A stretch of 64,000 nucleotides of DNA from Nannocystis punicea (GTDB lineage Bacteria > Myxococcota_A > Polyangia > Nannocystales > Nannocystaceae). The position numbers and the translations under genes were made by a program. The notes beneath the pieces were generated by a model that ran no database searches, was not told the DNA's origin, and was given only the letters and a program-made list of their open reading frames with translations. Below are positions 52,515-60,894 of the stretch, piece after piece; the stretch's first letter is position 1, and every line of letters begins with the position of its first letter. The stretch is taken from contig NZ_CP114040.1 of the NCBI RefSeq assembly GCF_026965555.1, forward strand, positions 5,394,001 through 5,458,000, read 5' to 3'.

Positions 52515-52820
52515 ATGGCCAAGAACTCTCAAGTTTTGCGCGACAAGAAGCGCGACAAGCTGATCAGCAAGTACGCTGCCCGCCGCGGCGAGCTGCGCGA
52601 CAAGCTCAAGGACCCGAACATCGATCTCGACGACAAGCTCGCGATCTCGGCGCAGCTCACCAAGCTGCCCCTGAACTCGTGCCCGACCCGCAAGACCCGG
52701 CGCTGCATGCTGACGGGCCGCTCCAAGGCGGTCTATCGCAAGTTCGGCCTGTGCCGGAACATGCTCCGCGAGCTCGCCCTCAAGGGCGAACTGCCGGGCG
52801 TGACCAAGTCGAGCTGGTGA
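52515..52820 (+). CDS. rpsN: 30S ribosomal protein S14
   Basis: A 101-residue S14 protein: MAKNSQVLRDKKRDKLISKY, then LPLNSCPTRKTRRCMLTGRS and GLCRNMLRELALKGELPGVT. It is the long, zinc-ribbon-free form: the paired CxxC motifs of the short type are absent. It starts at ATG 52515 after a leader of about 67 bases. The 26-base gap to the L31 gene suggests a shared transcript. Confidence 0.95.
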   Translation: MAKNSQVLRDKKRDKLISKYAARRGELRDKLKDPNIDLDDKLAISAQLTKLPLNSCPTRKTRRCMLTGRSKAVYRKFGLCRNMLRELALKGELPGVTKSSW

Positions 52821-52845
52821 ACTCGTCGCTCGCCGCAGGAGAGTC

Positions 52846-53196
52846 ATGAAGTCCGGAATCCATCCCAGCTACCGCAAGGTCCTGTTCGTCGACGCCGCCT
52901 CGGGTGACGAGTGGGTGTCCTACTCGACGATGACCGGCAGCGACACGCGCTCGCACAAGGGAGAGGACCTCCCGGTCGTCCGCGTCGACATCTCGTCGTT
53001 CAGCCATCCGTTCTGGACCGGCCAATCGCGCGAGGTCGACACCGAGGGCCGCATGGACCGCTTCCGCCGCCGCTACGGCGTCAAGGGCGGCGCTGCTGCG
53101 GCCGCCGCGAAGCCGGCCGCCGCTGCCGCTCCGGCGCCCGCCAAGGTCGAGGCCGCTGCGCCCGCCAAGGCCGCCGGCAAGGCGAAGAAGAAGTGA
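52846..53196 (+). CDS. rpmE2: 50S ribosomal protein L31, type B (zinc-free)
   Basis: A 116-residue L31 of type B: MKSGIHPSYRKVLFVDAASG, VSYSTMTGSDTRSHKGEDLP and SSFSHPFWTGQSREVDTEGR. No Cys is present, so it lacks the zinc-binding CxxC of type A. An Ala/Pro/Lys tail of about 30 residues is added. In many bacteria zinc-free paralogues of L31 and S14 are induced by zinc shortage through Zur. No Zur box was identified by eye. Confidence 0.93.
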   Translation: MKSGIHPSYRKVLFVDAASGDEWVSYSTMTGSDTRSHKGEDLPVVRVDISSFSHPFWTGQSREVDTEGRMDRFRRRYGVKGGAAAAAAKPAAAAAPAPAKVEAAAPAKAAGKAKKK

Positions 53197-53296
53197 GTCC
53201 CACGCCGGACCCCGCGGTCCGGCGACCGAACTCCACGCGCGTCACGACTTCCGGGTCGTGATGCGCTTTTGCTTTGGGTCCGATGCAGCGCGTCGT

Positions 53297-53374
53297 CGCG
53301 TCGACCGGCTACGCCGGCACGACGCGTCGACCGGCTACGCCGGCACGACGCGTCGACCGGCTACGCCGCACCTC
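53297..53374 (+). repeat. 26-bp tandem repeat
   Basis: Copies begin at 53297, 53323 and 53349 with the sequence CGCGTCGACCGGCTACGCCG and six further bases; a degenerate fourth copy is at about 53433-53457. Confidence 0.85.
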
Positions 53375-53545
53375 GCGGCGAAGCGGCGCCGCTCGCCGTG
53401 CCGCGGATCCGAGCGCTCGTCCACGGACGACTCGTCGACCGGCTACGCGGGCACCTCGCCGCGAAGCAGCGCCGCTCGCTCCGCCGGGCGCCTCGGATCC
53501 GGGCGCTCGTCCACGGCGAGAGCTCCCGAGCGCTGTCTTTCGGCG

Positions 53546-53612
53546 CATGTCCTTGAGGACATGGTCTGACTCGCCGATGGCGAGCGAGTCACATGTCTCG
53601 AAGGCCAGGTTG
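53546..53612. repeat. Palindrome cluster near the fabH end
   Basis: CATGTCC-TTGA-GGACATG (53546-53563) is perfect. GACTCGC (53568-53574) pairs with GCGAGTC (53584-53590), and a degenerate CATGTCTCGAAGGCCAGG follows. These stems may end transcription for fabH. Confidence 0.75.
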
Positions 53613-53647
53613 TGCGGCGGTCTTCGGCGCCGAGGCGGCGCCCGCGA

Positions 53648-54628
53648 TCACACGCGCAGGACCTGGGCGGCCCAGGTGAAGCCGGTGCCGAAGGCGGTCA
53701 TGGCGACGATGTCTCCGTCGCGCACGCGACCGGCGGCGCGGGCCTCGTCGAGCGCGACGGGGATCGTCGCGGCCGACATGTTGCCGTAGCGATCGACGAT
53801 CGACACCATCTTCGCCGGGGCGATCGTCGTGCGGGCCCGTGTGGCCTCCATGATGCGCGTGTTGGCCTGGTGCGGGATGAGCAGCGTCACGTCTTCGGGG
53901 GCCACGCCGGCGCGCTTCAAAGCCTCGATCGCGCCCTCGCTCATGGCGGTGACGGCGTGCTTGAAGACGGTGTTGCCCTCCATGTGCACGGTGTGGGCCC
54001 TGGCCGCGACGCTCTCGGCGCTGGCCGGTTGACGCGAGCCGCCGGCGGGCTGGTAGAGCACCCGGGCGAGGGTTCCGTCGGCGCCCCAGGCCGAGCCGAG
54101 CAGGCCGCGATCTTCTTCGCAGGCCGTGAGGATCGCCGCACCGGCGCCATCACCGAACAGCACGCAGGTGCTGCGGTCCTCCCAGTTGACGACCTTGCTC
54201 ATCACCTCGGCGCCGACGACGGCGGCGGTGCGGGCGCCCCCGCCGGCGATCAGGCTGGCCGCGAGCTCCATGCCGTACAGCCATCCGGAGCAGCCGGCGC
54301 TGACGTCGAAGGCCGCGGGCCCGCGCAGGCCGAGCTTGTGCTGCACCCAACACGCGGTCGACGGGAACAGGGTATCGGGGGTCGACGTGGCGACGATCAG
54401 GACGTCGATCGCGTCGGGCCCCATGCCGGCGGCGCTGCACGCCGACATCAGCGCTTCGGCGGCGAGGTCGGAGGTCGCGACTTCGGGAGCCGCGATCCGG
54501 CGCTCACGAATTCCCGTCCGCTCGACGATCCACTGATCCGTGGTGTCGATCATCGTCTCGAGCTCGGCGTTCGTCAGCACGCGCGGCGGCAAGGCGCGCG
54601 CAGTGGCGAGGATCTTGAACCGGCGCAT
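53648..54628 (-). CDS. fabH: Beta-ketoacyl-ACP synthase III
   Basis: A 326-residue condensing enzyme: MRRFKILATARALPPRVLTN, DTTDQWIVERTGIRERRI, catalytic Cys in FDVSAGCSGWLYGMELA (residue about 117), His in LIPHQANTRIMEATR and Asn in RYGNMSAATIPVALDE. It uses an acyl-CoA primer and malonyl-ACP to begin fatty acid synthesis. The gene is away from the usual plsX or fab cluster, so it may be a paralogue for branched chains or a secondary product. The ATG at 54628 lies seven bases after a -10 box. Confidence 0.93.
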   Translation of the reverse strand: MRRFKILATARALPPRVLTNAELETMIDTTDQWIVERTGIRERRIAAPEVATSDLAAEALMSACSAAGMGPDAIDVLIVATSTPDTLFPSTACWVQHKLGLRGPAAFDVSAGCSGWLYGMELAASLIAGGGARTAAVVGAEVMSKVVNWEDRSTCVLFGDGAGAAILTACEEDRGLLGSAWGADGTLARVLYQPAGGSRQPASAESVAARAHTVHMEGNTVFKHAVTAMSEGAIEALKRAGVAPEDVTLLIPHQANTRIMEATRARTTIAPAKMVSIVDRYGNMSAATIPVALDEARAAGRVRDGDIVAMTAFGTGFTWAAQVLRV

Positions 54629-54635
54629 GCGTCAC

Positions 54636-54665
54636 CTGCTAGCTCACCCTGCGACTGCACGGCAA
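54636..54665 (-). promoter_or_regulatory. Putative leaderless promoter of fabH
   Basis: On the minus strand TTGCCG (complement of 54660-54665) and TAGCAG (complement of 54636-54641) are 18 bp apart, and the ATG at 54628 is seven bases from the -10 box. Confidence 0.55.
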
Positions 54666-54790
54666 TCGACAAGGATGTGCGGCAGCGCCGGCCGCGGCAC
54701 GATGGAGCCAACACACGTCGTTTTGCACGCAATTGCCGGGACATGCTCCCGGGCTGGTACAGTACCGGGGCCATTTTGCCCCTCGCCCGT

Positions 54791-56479
54791 ATGCGCTCCA
54801 CGTTCATTGCCTGCGCAACTCTCCTGGCGGCCTCGACCTTCGTCGCGTGCGCCTCGTCGCTCGACAAGGCCCGGGTCGCCCGTAACGCCAACGATGACGT
54901 CAGGGCCGAGCAGTACCTGCGTAAGTCGATGGCGAGCGATCCCGAGGACCGCGCGGCGGCGCAGCGTGAATTGGCGTCGCTCAAGTTCGCCCAAGCCCAG
55001 GCCAAGGCCAAGCAAGATCCCGCGGCCGCCGAGCAGCTCGTGCGCGAGAGCTTGACGCTGGCCCCGGGCGACGAGAAGGCCGTCGATCTCCTCGGTCGCG
55101 TCATCCACGCGCAGGGCCGCCTCGACGAGGCGATCCAGGTGCTCGGCGAGGGCGACGGCAAGAACTGCGACATGTGCAAGCGCTACCTCTCGGTGCTGCT
55201 GCTCGAGCGCGCCGGCAAGCGCGAGGCGGCCAAGGACTTCGAGGGCGCGCGCGCCGATTACTCGCGGGCCACCGAGCTCATCCCCGACGCCACCACGGCG
55301 CTGGCGGTCGCGCGCAGCAGCGAACAGCTCGGCGATCTCGAGGGCATGACGCGCGCCATCGAGAAGGCGGTGCCGCTGATCCGCCCCGAGGACACCGCGG
55401 CCCAGACGGAATTCCTCGGCTTCCGCGAGCGAACCGTGCTGGCGGCGGCGAGCCGCGGAGACGTCGCCACCTGCGATCGCTGGCTCAACTTCTTCCCCCC
55501 GGGCGCGGGCGGGGACGGCTGGTACGTGTTGCAGCTGCGCGTCGCGCAGGAGCTGTACCGCCAGAAGAAGGTCGACGTCGCCATCACGCGCGCGCGGACC
55601 ATGCTCGGCTCGACGCACACCGACACGCTGCCGGCCAACCGCAAGACCGAGTTCCAGCGGTTCCTCGCCGACATCTATCGTCTGCAGGGCGTCGGCTACC
55701 TGCGCGAAGGCAAGCTCGCCGAGGCCGACGACAACTTCCGGCTGGCGATGGAGTTCCTGCCGGGCGACGACAAGATCAAGCTGCTGCGGGCGCTGGCGAT
55801 CGGCGGCAACCACGAGACCGAGAAGGCGATCCAGGTGGTGAAGGCGCTGCCGAAGGAGACCAAGGGGCACGCGGAGGTGCTGGCGATCCTCGAGAGCATG
55901 CAGGTCGCCGATCGCCTGGCCGAGGGCGACGTCGAGGGAGCGAAGGCCGCGCTCGCGCGCGCGCAGGCGGCCAGCGCGGAGACGCCCGAGGTCCACGTGG
56001 CGATGGCCGAGATGCTCGTCATCACCCCGGCTGCGGGCGTCAACAAGGGCATCGTCCGCCAGCTCAAGAAGAGCGGGATCATCAAGTACCCGAACGACGA
56101 GGTCAACCGCTACGGCGAGGCGCTGTCGGAGCTGGCGTGGGCGCGCGAACAAGCGCGCGGGCTCGGCGAGGGCTACCTGTTCCGCGGGCCGGGGATCGAC
56201 GCGCGCATGGCCAACCTCGACCGTCAGCTGCGGGCCTTCTACCCGTTCCCGGTCGAGTTCAACGCCGACAGCACGGCGATCCTGAAGATCCGCTTCAAGA
56301 GCGGCGCGGCCGGCGAGGTCGGGGTCAAGACCGGCAGCGAGCAGACGATCCTCGTGCCCGCGGGCAGCGAGGGCGCCGAGTTGACCGTGCGCGACCCGGG
56401 CCTGACGTACTTCCGGATCAACGGCAAGGTCTCCAGCTTCGTCACCGAGCCCTACACCCGGGTGACGATCGACCTGTGA
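54791..56479 (+). CDS. TPR-containing lipoprotein
   Basis: A 562-residue lipoprotein: MRSTFIACATLLAASTFVAC (lipobox FVAC), then tetratricopeptide-like helices throughout (ARVARNANDDVRAEQYLRKS, DLLGRVIHAQGRLDEAIQVL and FRLAMEFLPGDDKIKLLRAL), and a beta-rich C-terminal domain (TAILKIRFKSGAAGEVGVKT and LTYFRINGKVSSFVTEPYTR). Probably an outer-membrane assembly or complex-scaffolding protein. Function unknown. A TACAGT box at 54758 may be its promoter. Confidence 0.8.
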   Translation: MRSTFIACATLLAASTFVACASSLDKARVARNANDDVRAEQYLRKSMASDPEDRAAAQRELASLKFAQAQAKAKQDPAAAEQLVRESLTLAPGDEKAVDLLGRVIHAQGRLDEAIQVLGEGDGKNCDMCKRYLSVLLLERAGKREAAKDFEGARADYSRATELIPDATTALAVARSSEQLGDLEGMTRAIEKAVPLIRPEDTAAQTEFLGFRERTVLAAASRGDVATCDRWLNFFPPGAGGDGWYVLQLRVAQELYRQKKVDVAITRARTMLGSTHTDTLPANRKTEFQRFLADIYRLQGVGYLREGKLAEADDNFRLAMEFLPGDDKIKLLRALAIGGNHETEKAIQVVKALPKETKGHAEVLAILESMQVADRLAEGDVEGAKAALARAQAASAETPEVHVAMAEMLVITPAAGVNKGIVRQLKKSGIIKYPNDEVNRYGEALSELAWAREQARGLGEGYLFRGPGIDARMANLDRQLRAFYPFPVEFNADSTAILKIRFKSGAAGEVGVKTGSEQTILVPAGSEGAELTVRDPGLTYFRINGKVSSFVTEPYTRVTIDL

Positions 56480-56538
56480 CGCCGCTGAGCCCGCCGTCGT
56501 CCGGCGCCGATCGCCGCTGCACGACCCGCGGGGCCTGA

Positions 56539-56544
56539 TAGACT
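56539..56544 (+). promoter_or_regulatory. Candidate -10 box before the kinase gene
   Basis: TAGACT lies eight bases before the ATG at 56553. The -35 region is unclear. Confidence 0.25.
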
Positions 56545-56552
56545 CGCCGGCG

Positions 56553-57785
56553 ATGCAGTCCTGTCCCTATCGCAAGATCCGTCCGCTGGGCGAGGGGTCG
56601 ATGGGGGACGTGCACCTGTGCGTCGACGTGCAGCAGCGCCGCCTGGTCGTGGTCAAGTGGCTGCGGGCCGAGCTGCACGAGGGCAGTCAGGCGGCGGTCC
56701 GGTTCCGACGCGAGGCCGAGCTGATGGCGGGGGCCAACTTCCCCGGCGTCATCAAGGTCGAGGAGTGGGGCCTCGACGAGTTCGGTCGCACGTGGATGGC
56801 GATGGAGTTCGTCGACGGCCTCATGCCGTCGGCGGTGGTCGGGCCCGGTGATTGTTGGTCGGTGCACCGGCTGCTCGCCGGCGTCGGCCAGGGCCTCGAC
56901 GACCTCCACGGCCTCGGCGTGGTCCACCGCGACCTCAAGCCCGAGAACGTGCTCCTGCGCAGCTCGGTCGACGGCTGGGAGCCGGTGATCATCGACCTCG
57001 GGATCGCCAAGTGGCTGGCGCAGGAGACCGCGACCGCGAGCGGCTCGGTGTTCGGCACGCCGCACTACATGAGCCCGGAGCAGTGCCGCGACACCAAGCA
57101 CGTCGGTCCGGCGACCGACCGCTACGCCGTTGCGGTCATCATCTTCGAGCTGCTGGCGGGGCGCCGGCCGTTCGAGGGCCGCACGATCCCCGAGCTGCTG
57201 CGGCAGCACCTCGAGTCGCCGGTGCCGGAGCTGCAGATCCCCAAGCGCGTGCGCTCCGGGGCGATCCGCGACACCGCGGCCAAGGCGACGTATCCGTCGC
57301 CCAACCTCGACGCGTTCATGCGCAAGGCGATGGCCAAGGAGCCGCGGCTGCGGTTCGGCAGCGGGAAAGAGATGGCGACGGAGTTCGAGCGCGCGGCCAA
57401 GGCCGACGGGCTGTGGGAGATCCCTGACCCTTCGGACATGACGCCGCTGTTCCCGGCGCTGACCCACCCGATGGCCGAGATCATCATCGACGGCGAGTCG
57501 CGCCAGCGCTTCGACGTGCGCCACGGGCCGCTGGTGCTCGGGCGTCACGAGTCGTGCCAGGTGGTGCTCGGCTCGCCGCGGCTCAGCCGCCTGCACGCGT
57601 GCGTGTACCTGCACCGCGGGCGGGTGTGGGCCGCCGATCTGCACAGCCAGAATGGCACTCTGTTCCAGGGCCGCGCGCTCCAGCCGGGCGTGCCGATGCC
57701 GTTCCCGCCGGGCGGCCAGACCGCCGTGTTCACGCTCTACAACCGCAACATCGCCGTCCGCCTGTGCACCACCACGGGGCCGTGA
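56553..57785 (+). CDS. Serine/threonine protein kinase with FHA domain
   Basis: A 410-residue Hanks-type kinase: G-loop near residue 12 (LGEGSMGDVHLC), catalytic Lys in RLVVVKWLRAEL, HRDLKPENVLL (active-site Asp), IIDLGIAKWL (DLG in place of DFG) and GTPHYMSPEQ. A C-terminal FHA domain follows (PLVLGRHESCQVVLGSPRLS and HSQNGTLFQGRALQPG), which binds phosphothreonine. There is no transmembrane helix, so the protein is cytoplasmic. Such kinases are numerous in myxobacteria. Its stop is 11 bases before the cytochrome start. Confidence 0.92.
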   Translation: MQSCPYRKIRPLGEGSMGDVHLCVDVQQRRLVVVKWLRAELHEGSQAAVRFRREAELMAGANFPGVIKVEEWGLDEFGRTWMAMEFVDGLMPSAVVGPGDCWSVHRLLAGVGQGLDDLHGLGVVHRDLKPENVLLRSSVDGWEPVIIDLGIAKWLAQETATASGSVFGTPHYMSPEQCRDTKHVGPATDRYAVAVIIFELLAGRRPFEGRTIPELLRQHLESPVPELQIPKRVRSGAIRDTAAKATYPSPNLDAFMRKAMAKEPRLRFGSGKEMATEFERAAKADGLWEIPDPSDMTPLFPALTHPMAEIIIDGESRQRFDVRHGPLVLGRHESCQVVLGSPRLSRLHACVYLHRGRVWAADLHSQNGTLFQGRALQPGVPMPFPPGGQTAVFTLYNRNIAVRLCTTTGP

Positions 57786-57796
57786 GGCCCGAGGTC

Positions 57797-59860
57797 ATGG
57801 CGAGCGACGCGGACGACGGAGGCGTTGCGAGGGCCGCGGCGGGCGAGGGCGGAGGATGTTCTTCGGGACATGTCTCGGAGAGCCGGGGGTCCGGGGCGGC
57901 GCGGGAAGCGGGCGATGTGGCCGCAGGTCCTTTGGGGCATGTCCTGACGGACCGGCGGACCGGGGGGGCGTGGAACGCGGGCGACCAGGTCAGTCCTTTG
58001 GGGCATGTCCCGACGGACAGCCAGGACGTCGATCCCCTGGTGTCGCCGGCGGCCGGGCGCCTCGCCAGGGCGCTGCTGTACGGACCGGCGCTGGCGTGGA
58101 CGCTCGCGGCGGCGGCCGGGCTCGCGTGGGCGGGCGCGCGGGCGGACGCGTGGGGACCGGCGCCTCGCCGCGGCGCGGCCGTGGTCGGCTCCGAGGCGTG
58201 TCGCGCGTGCCATCCGACCCAGCACGCCAGCTGGTCGGCGACCTACCACCGCACGATGACGCAGCGCGCCGAGGGCGAGGCCGTGCTGGCGCCGTTCGCC
58301 GGCGAGCACGTCGACCACCTCGGCTTCCGCGCGACCATGACGCGCAGCGCCGAGGGTCGCCCGCACGTGCGCGTGGCGCCGCTCGACGACGAGGGCCGCG
58401 AGGCGGGGGAGCCGCTGCTCGACGTCGACGTCGTCATGACCGTCGGCAGCCACCGCTACCAGCAATACCTGGCGCGGCTCGACCGCGGCGGCGGACCGGG
58501 CGAGGTGTGGCGCCTGCCGGTGGCCTGGCACGTCGCCACGGCGCGGTGGATCCCGATGAACGCGGCGTTCCTCGAGCCGGAGGGCGCGCGCGGGGACGCC
58601 GAGGCGTACCTGCGCCACCTCAGCCGCTGGAACGACAACTGCGTGCTGTGCCACAACACCGAGCCGCGGCCGGGGATGTCGCAAGAGACAGGTGATGCGC
58701 CGCGCTTCGACACCACCGTGGGCGAGCTCGGGATCGCCTGCGAGGCCTGCCACGGGCCGGCGGGCGCGCACCTGCAGCGGCACGCAGATCCGTTCCGGCG
58801 GCTGCTGGCCGGCGGGGCGGGGGACGGATCGATCGCGCACCCCGGGCGGCTGGTGACGCGCGACGAGAGCGGGGTGTGCGGGCGCTGCCACGGCAACCGG
58901 ATCAGCGCCGACGTCGCCGCGGTGCTGCGCGAGGGCGACGGGTTCTTGCCCGGCACCGACCTCGCCGCGGTGTCGCGCCCGATCTTCCGCGAGGCGACGG
59001 TGGGCGGCGAGGCGCTGTTCGCCGAGCGCTTCTGGCCCGACGGGACGCCGCGCCTGTCGGCCTACGAGTACCAGGGCCTGCTGCTGTCGCCCTGCCACCA
59101 GGACGGCGGCTCGGGCGGGCTCGGCTGCGACGACTGCCACGCGATGCACGGCGACCGCCCCGACATGCAGGTCCGGGCCGATCGCTCGGGTTCGCGGGCG
59201 TGTACTTCGTGCCATGTCCTCGAGGACCTGTCCGGAGGAACACTGCACGGCGGACATGGCGAAACAGTCACGTGCCAGGGCTGCCACACGCCGCGGATCA
59301 CCTACGGCCTGCTCGAGGGGATGATCGGCCACCGGATCGCGGTGCCGCGGCCGCAGGCGTGGGTCGGGCGCCACGACCAGCCGGACGCGTGCACACAGTG
59401 CCACGTCGACCGCAGCCGGACGTGGGCCGCCGAGGCCCTGCCGCGGCTCGGGTTCCCGGCGCCCGGTCCGCTGCCGCCGGCGGCGCCCGACGAGGCGTGG
59501 GGCTCGCGCGTGCAGCTAGACCTGGTCGGCGGCGATCCGCTGCAGCGGGTGCTGGCGATCCACGCGCTGACGCGGCCCGAGGTGCCGGTCGCGGCGGGAC
59601 CGCGGCGGGCCTGGATCACCGACGCCCTCGACGACGAGTACCCCGCGGTCCGCTGGTTCGCCTGGCGAGCGCTGCGGCAGCTGGCGGAGCCGGACCAGCT
59701 CGCGCAGGTCGACGCCTACGACCCGCACGCCGACGCCGAGCGCCGGCTCCTTGCCGCCGACGCCCTGCGCGCGGCGTTCGGCGGCGGGCCGTTCACGCCG
59801 GAGCAACGCGAGGCCCTCGAGGCCAGGCGCGAGCGCACGGTGCTGTGGATCGGCGAGTGA
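57797..59860 (+). CDS. Eight-haem c-type cytochrome with HEAT-like C-terminus
   Basis: A 687-residue protein: an unusual Gly/Ser-rich N-terminal region, one membrane helix (YGPALAWTLAAAAGLAWAGA), then eight CXXCH haem motifs: CRACH, CVLCH, CEACH, CGRCH, CDDCH, CTSCH, CQGCH and CTQCH. The last 130 residues are helical (VLAIHALTRPEVPVAAGPRR and VRWFAWRALRQLAEPDQLAQ), like HEAT repeats. It should carry electrons across the periplasm. The family resembles multihaem cytochromes c554 of the cytochrome c nitrite-type group. The N-terminal region carries three palindrome copies. The kinase gene may regulate or be co-transcribed with it. GTG at 57782 is an alternative start. Confidence 0.85.
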   Translation: MASDADDGGVARAAAGEGGGCSSGHVSESRGSGAAREAGDVAAGPLGHVLTDRRTGGAWNAGDQVSPLGHVPTDSQDVDPLVSPAAGRLARALLYGPALAWTLAAAAGLAWAGARADAWGPAPRRGAAVVGSEACRACHPTQHASWSATYHRTMTQRAEGEAVLAPFAGEHVDHLGFRATMTRSAEGRPHVRVAPLDDEGREAGEPLLDVDVVMTVGSHRYQQYLARLDRGGGPGEVWRLPVAWHVATARWIPMNAAFLEPEGARGDAEAYLRHLSRWNDNCVLCHNTEPRPGMSQETGDAPRFDTTVGELGIACEACHGPAGAHLQRHADPFRRLLAGGAGDGSIAHPGRLVTRDESGVCGRCHGNRISADVAAVLREGDGFLPGTDLAAVSRPIFREATVGGEALFAERFWPDGTPRLSAYEYQGLLLSPCHQDGGSGGLGCDDCHAMHGDRPDMQVRADRSGSRACTSCHVLEDLSGGTLHGGHGETVTCQGCHTPRITYGLLEGMIGHRIAVPRPQAWVGRHDQPDACTQCHVDRSRTWAAEALPRLGFPAPGPLPPAAPDEAWGSRVQLDLVGGDPLQRVLAIHALTRPEVPVAAGPRRAWITDALDDEYPAVRWFAWRALRQLAEPDQLAQVDAYDPHADAERRLLAADALRAAFGGGPFTPEQREALEARRERTVLWIGE
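57855..58020. repeat. Palindrome cluster in the cytochrome N-terminal region
   Basis: GTTCTTCGGGACATGTCTCG near 57858, GGTCC-TTTG-GGGCATGTCCTGACGGACC near 57926 and AGTCC-TTTG-GGGCATGTCCCGACGGACAG near 57991, read as GPLGHVLTDRRTG and SPLGHVPTDSQ before the membrane helix. Confidence 0.8.
58676..58692. repeat. Dispersed palindrome inside the cytochrome gene
   Basis: ATGTC-GCAA-GAGACAGG, read as MSQETGD between haem motifs two and three. Confidence 0.7.
59213..59230. repeat. Dispersed palindrome at a haem motif
   Basis: CATGTCC-TCGA-GGACCTG; its first base belongs to the codons of CTSCH, so a haem motif and a palindrome overlap. Confidence 0.75.
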
Positions 59861-59990
59861 GAAATCGACCCGGGTAGCGCGTTCGCGGCCCGACGCGCGC
59901 ACGGGGGTTCGGAGAGAGTCGGGACTCGTTTGCGGCGAGCGAGGCGCGACGGGGCGGCGCGCCGGTCCATGGCCCGGCGACGGAAGATTT

Positions 59991-60018
59991 GGCGGGCGAG
60001 CGGTCCTGGGGCTAGATT
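59991..60018 (+). promoter_or_regulatory. Putative leaderless promoter of the membrane-protein gene
   Basis: TTGGCG (59991-59996) and TAGATT (60013-60018) are 16 bp apart; the GTG at 60025 lies six bases beyond. Confidence 0.45.
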
Positions 60019-60024
60019 CGCCCC

Positions 60025-60444
60025 GTGCGCGCCGAACGGCACCACCGGCTCTCGCTCGCGTTGCTGGCGATCTTCCTGGCCTCGGGACTGTGGCTCGAGG
60101 CGATGATCGGCCTGCGCGCGGGCGGCTGGGTCGACGACCCGCTGCGACGCGAGTTCCTCCGCCTCGGCCACGCGCACGGCGGGATCCTCGCGCTGGTCAA
60201 CCTGGCGATCGCCTGGTCGATCGGACAGCTCGCCACCCCCGAGGTGTGGGCCGCGAAGATCCGCGTGGCGGCGCTGCTCGGCGCGCTGCTCGTCGGCGCG
60301 GGTTTCATGGCCGGCGGGCTCACCCACGGGCCGACCGACCCGGGGCCGCCGATTCTCGTGGTGCCGGCAGGGGCGTTGCTGACGCTCGCGGCGGTGGTAG
60401 CGACGGCGATGGTGCGGCCGACCGATCGTGCGCCGGGGAGCTGA
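60025..60444 (+). CDS. Four-helix membrane protein of unknown function
   Basis: A 139-residue protein starting at GTG 60025 with four membrane helices: LSLALLAIFLASGLWLEAMI, HAHGGILALVNLAIAWSIGQ, VAALLGALLVGAGFMAGGLT and ILVVPAGALLTLAAVVATAM. Two His in the second helix and one His in the third-helix end (GGLTHGPTDPGPP) could bind haem or metal, which is inference. I do not recognise the family. The next gene starts eight bases later. Confidence 0.7.
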   Translation: MRAERHHRLSLALLAIFLASGLWLEAMIGLRAGGWVDDPLRREFLRLGHAHGGILALVNLAIAWSIGQLATPEVWAAKIRVAALLGALLVGAGFMAGGLTHGPTDPGPPILVVPAGALLTLAAVVATAMVRPTDRAPGS

Positions 60445-60451
60445 GCCCGTC

Positions 60452-60805
60452 GTGAGCGAGGACGGCTACGAGCGCGAGCCGCTCATCCTGAATCCGTGGC
60501 CTCGCTGGGTCGGTGATGCGCACGGCAGCTGGGCGAGGCGCTTCACCTTCGTGTTCGTCGCGCCGGTCGCAGCGGAGGCGCTCGCGGCCGTGGACGTCGA
60601 TCAGCCGGACCTGACGGTCCGACTGGCGCGCGGCGCGGCGCCTTGCGAGCTCCAGCTGGTGGCGACGACCTGCGCGAACCCGCGGTCGGACGCGGTCTTC
60701 TTCTTCCAGTTCCACGACCTCTTCGCGCGGCTCGAACAGATTTTCGGCCGGATCGAGACGATCGAGGGCCAGGCGCGGCAGCTGTGGCGGCCGTTCCGGG
60801 AGTGA
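60452..60805 (+). CDS. Small hypothetical protein
   Basis: A 117-residue protein starting at GTG 60452 (MSEDGYEREPLILNPWPRWV). It has no signal peptide or membrane helix. One patch carries two Cys (PCELQLVATTCANP). The C-terminal half is helical and aromatic (FFFQFHDLFARLEQIFGRIE). The eight-base distance from the membrane-protein gene suggests one transcript. Family unknown. Confidence 0.6.
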   Translation: MSEDGYEREPLILNPWPRWVGDAHGSWARRFTFVFVAPVAAEALAAVDVDQPDLTVRLARGAAPCELQLVATTCANPRSDAVFFFQFHDLFARLEQIFGRIETIEGQARQLWRPFRE

Positions 60806-60814
60806 GGGGACAAG

Positions 60815-60873
60815 ATCATGTCTCCAAGAACATGCGTTAAAAAGCATGCTCTGAGGGACATGTCCCTGGAGAC
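60815..60873. repeat. Intergenic palindrome array
   Basis: Three units between convergent genes: CATGTCTCCAAGAACATG (near 60819-60836), CATGCG-TTAAAA-AGCATG (near 60832-60850) and CATGCTC-TGAG-GGACATG (near 60845-60862), where CATGC and GCATG form a compensated arm pair. Confidence 0.75.
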
Positions 60874-60894
60874 CGCCGCTCGCGTGGGGCGGCT

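Larger units (their letters stand above)
53197..53647. other. Gene-free region with minisatellites and palindromes
   Basis: 451 bases between the L31 gene (+) and fabH (-) with no supported gene. It contains a 26-bp tandem repeat (53297-53374), an imperfect direct repeat of about 60-80 bases (53371-53430 against 53455-53520) and a palindrome cluster from 53546 to 53612. Confidence 0.7.
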
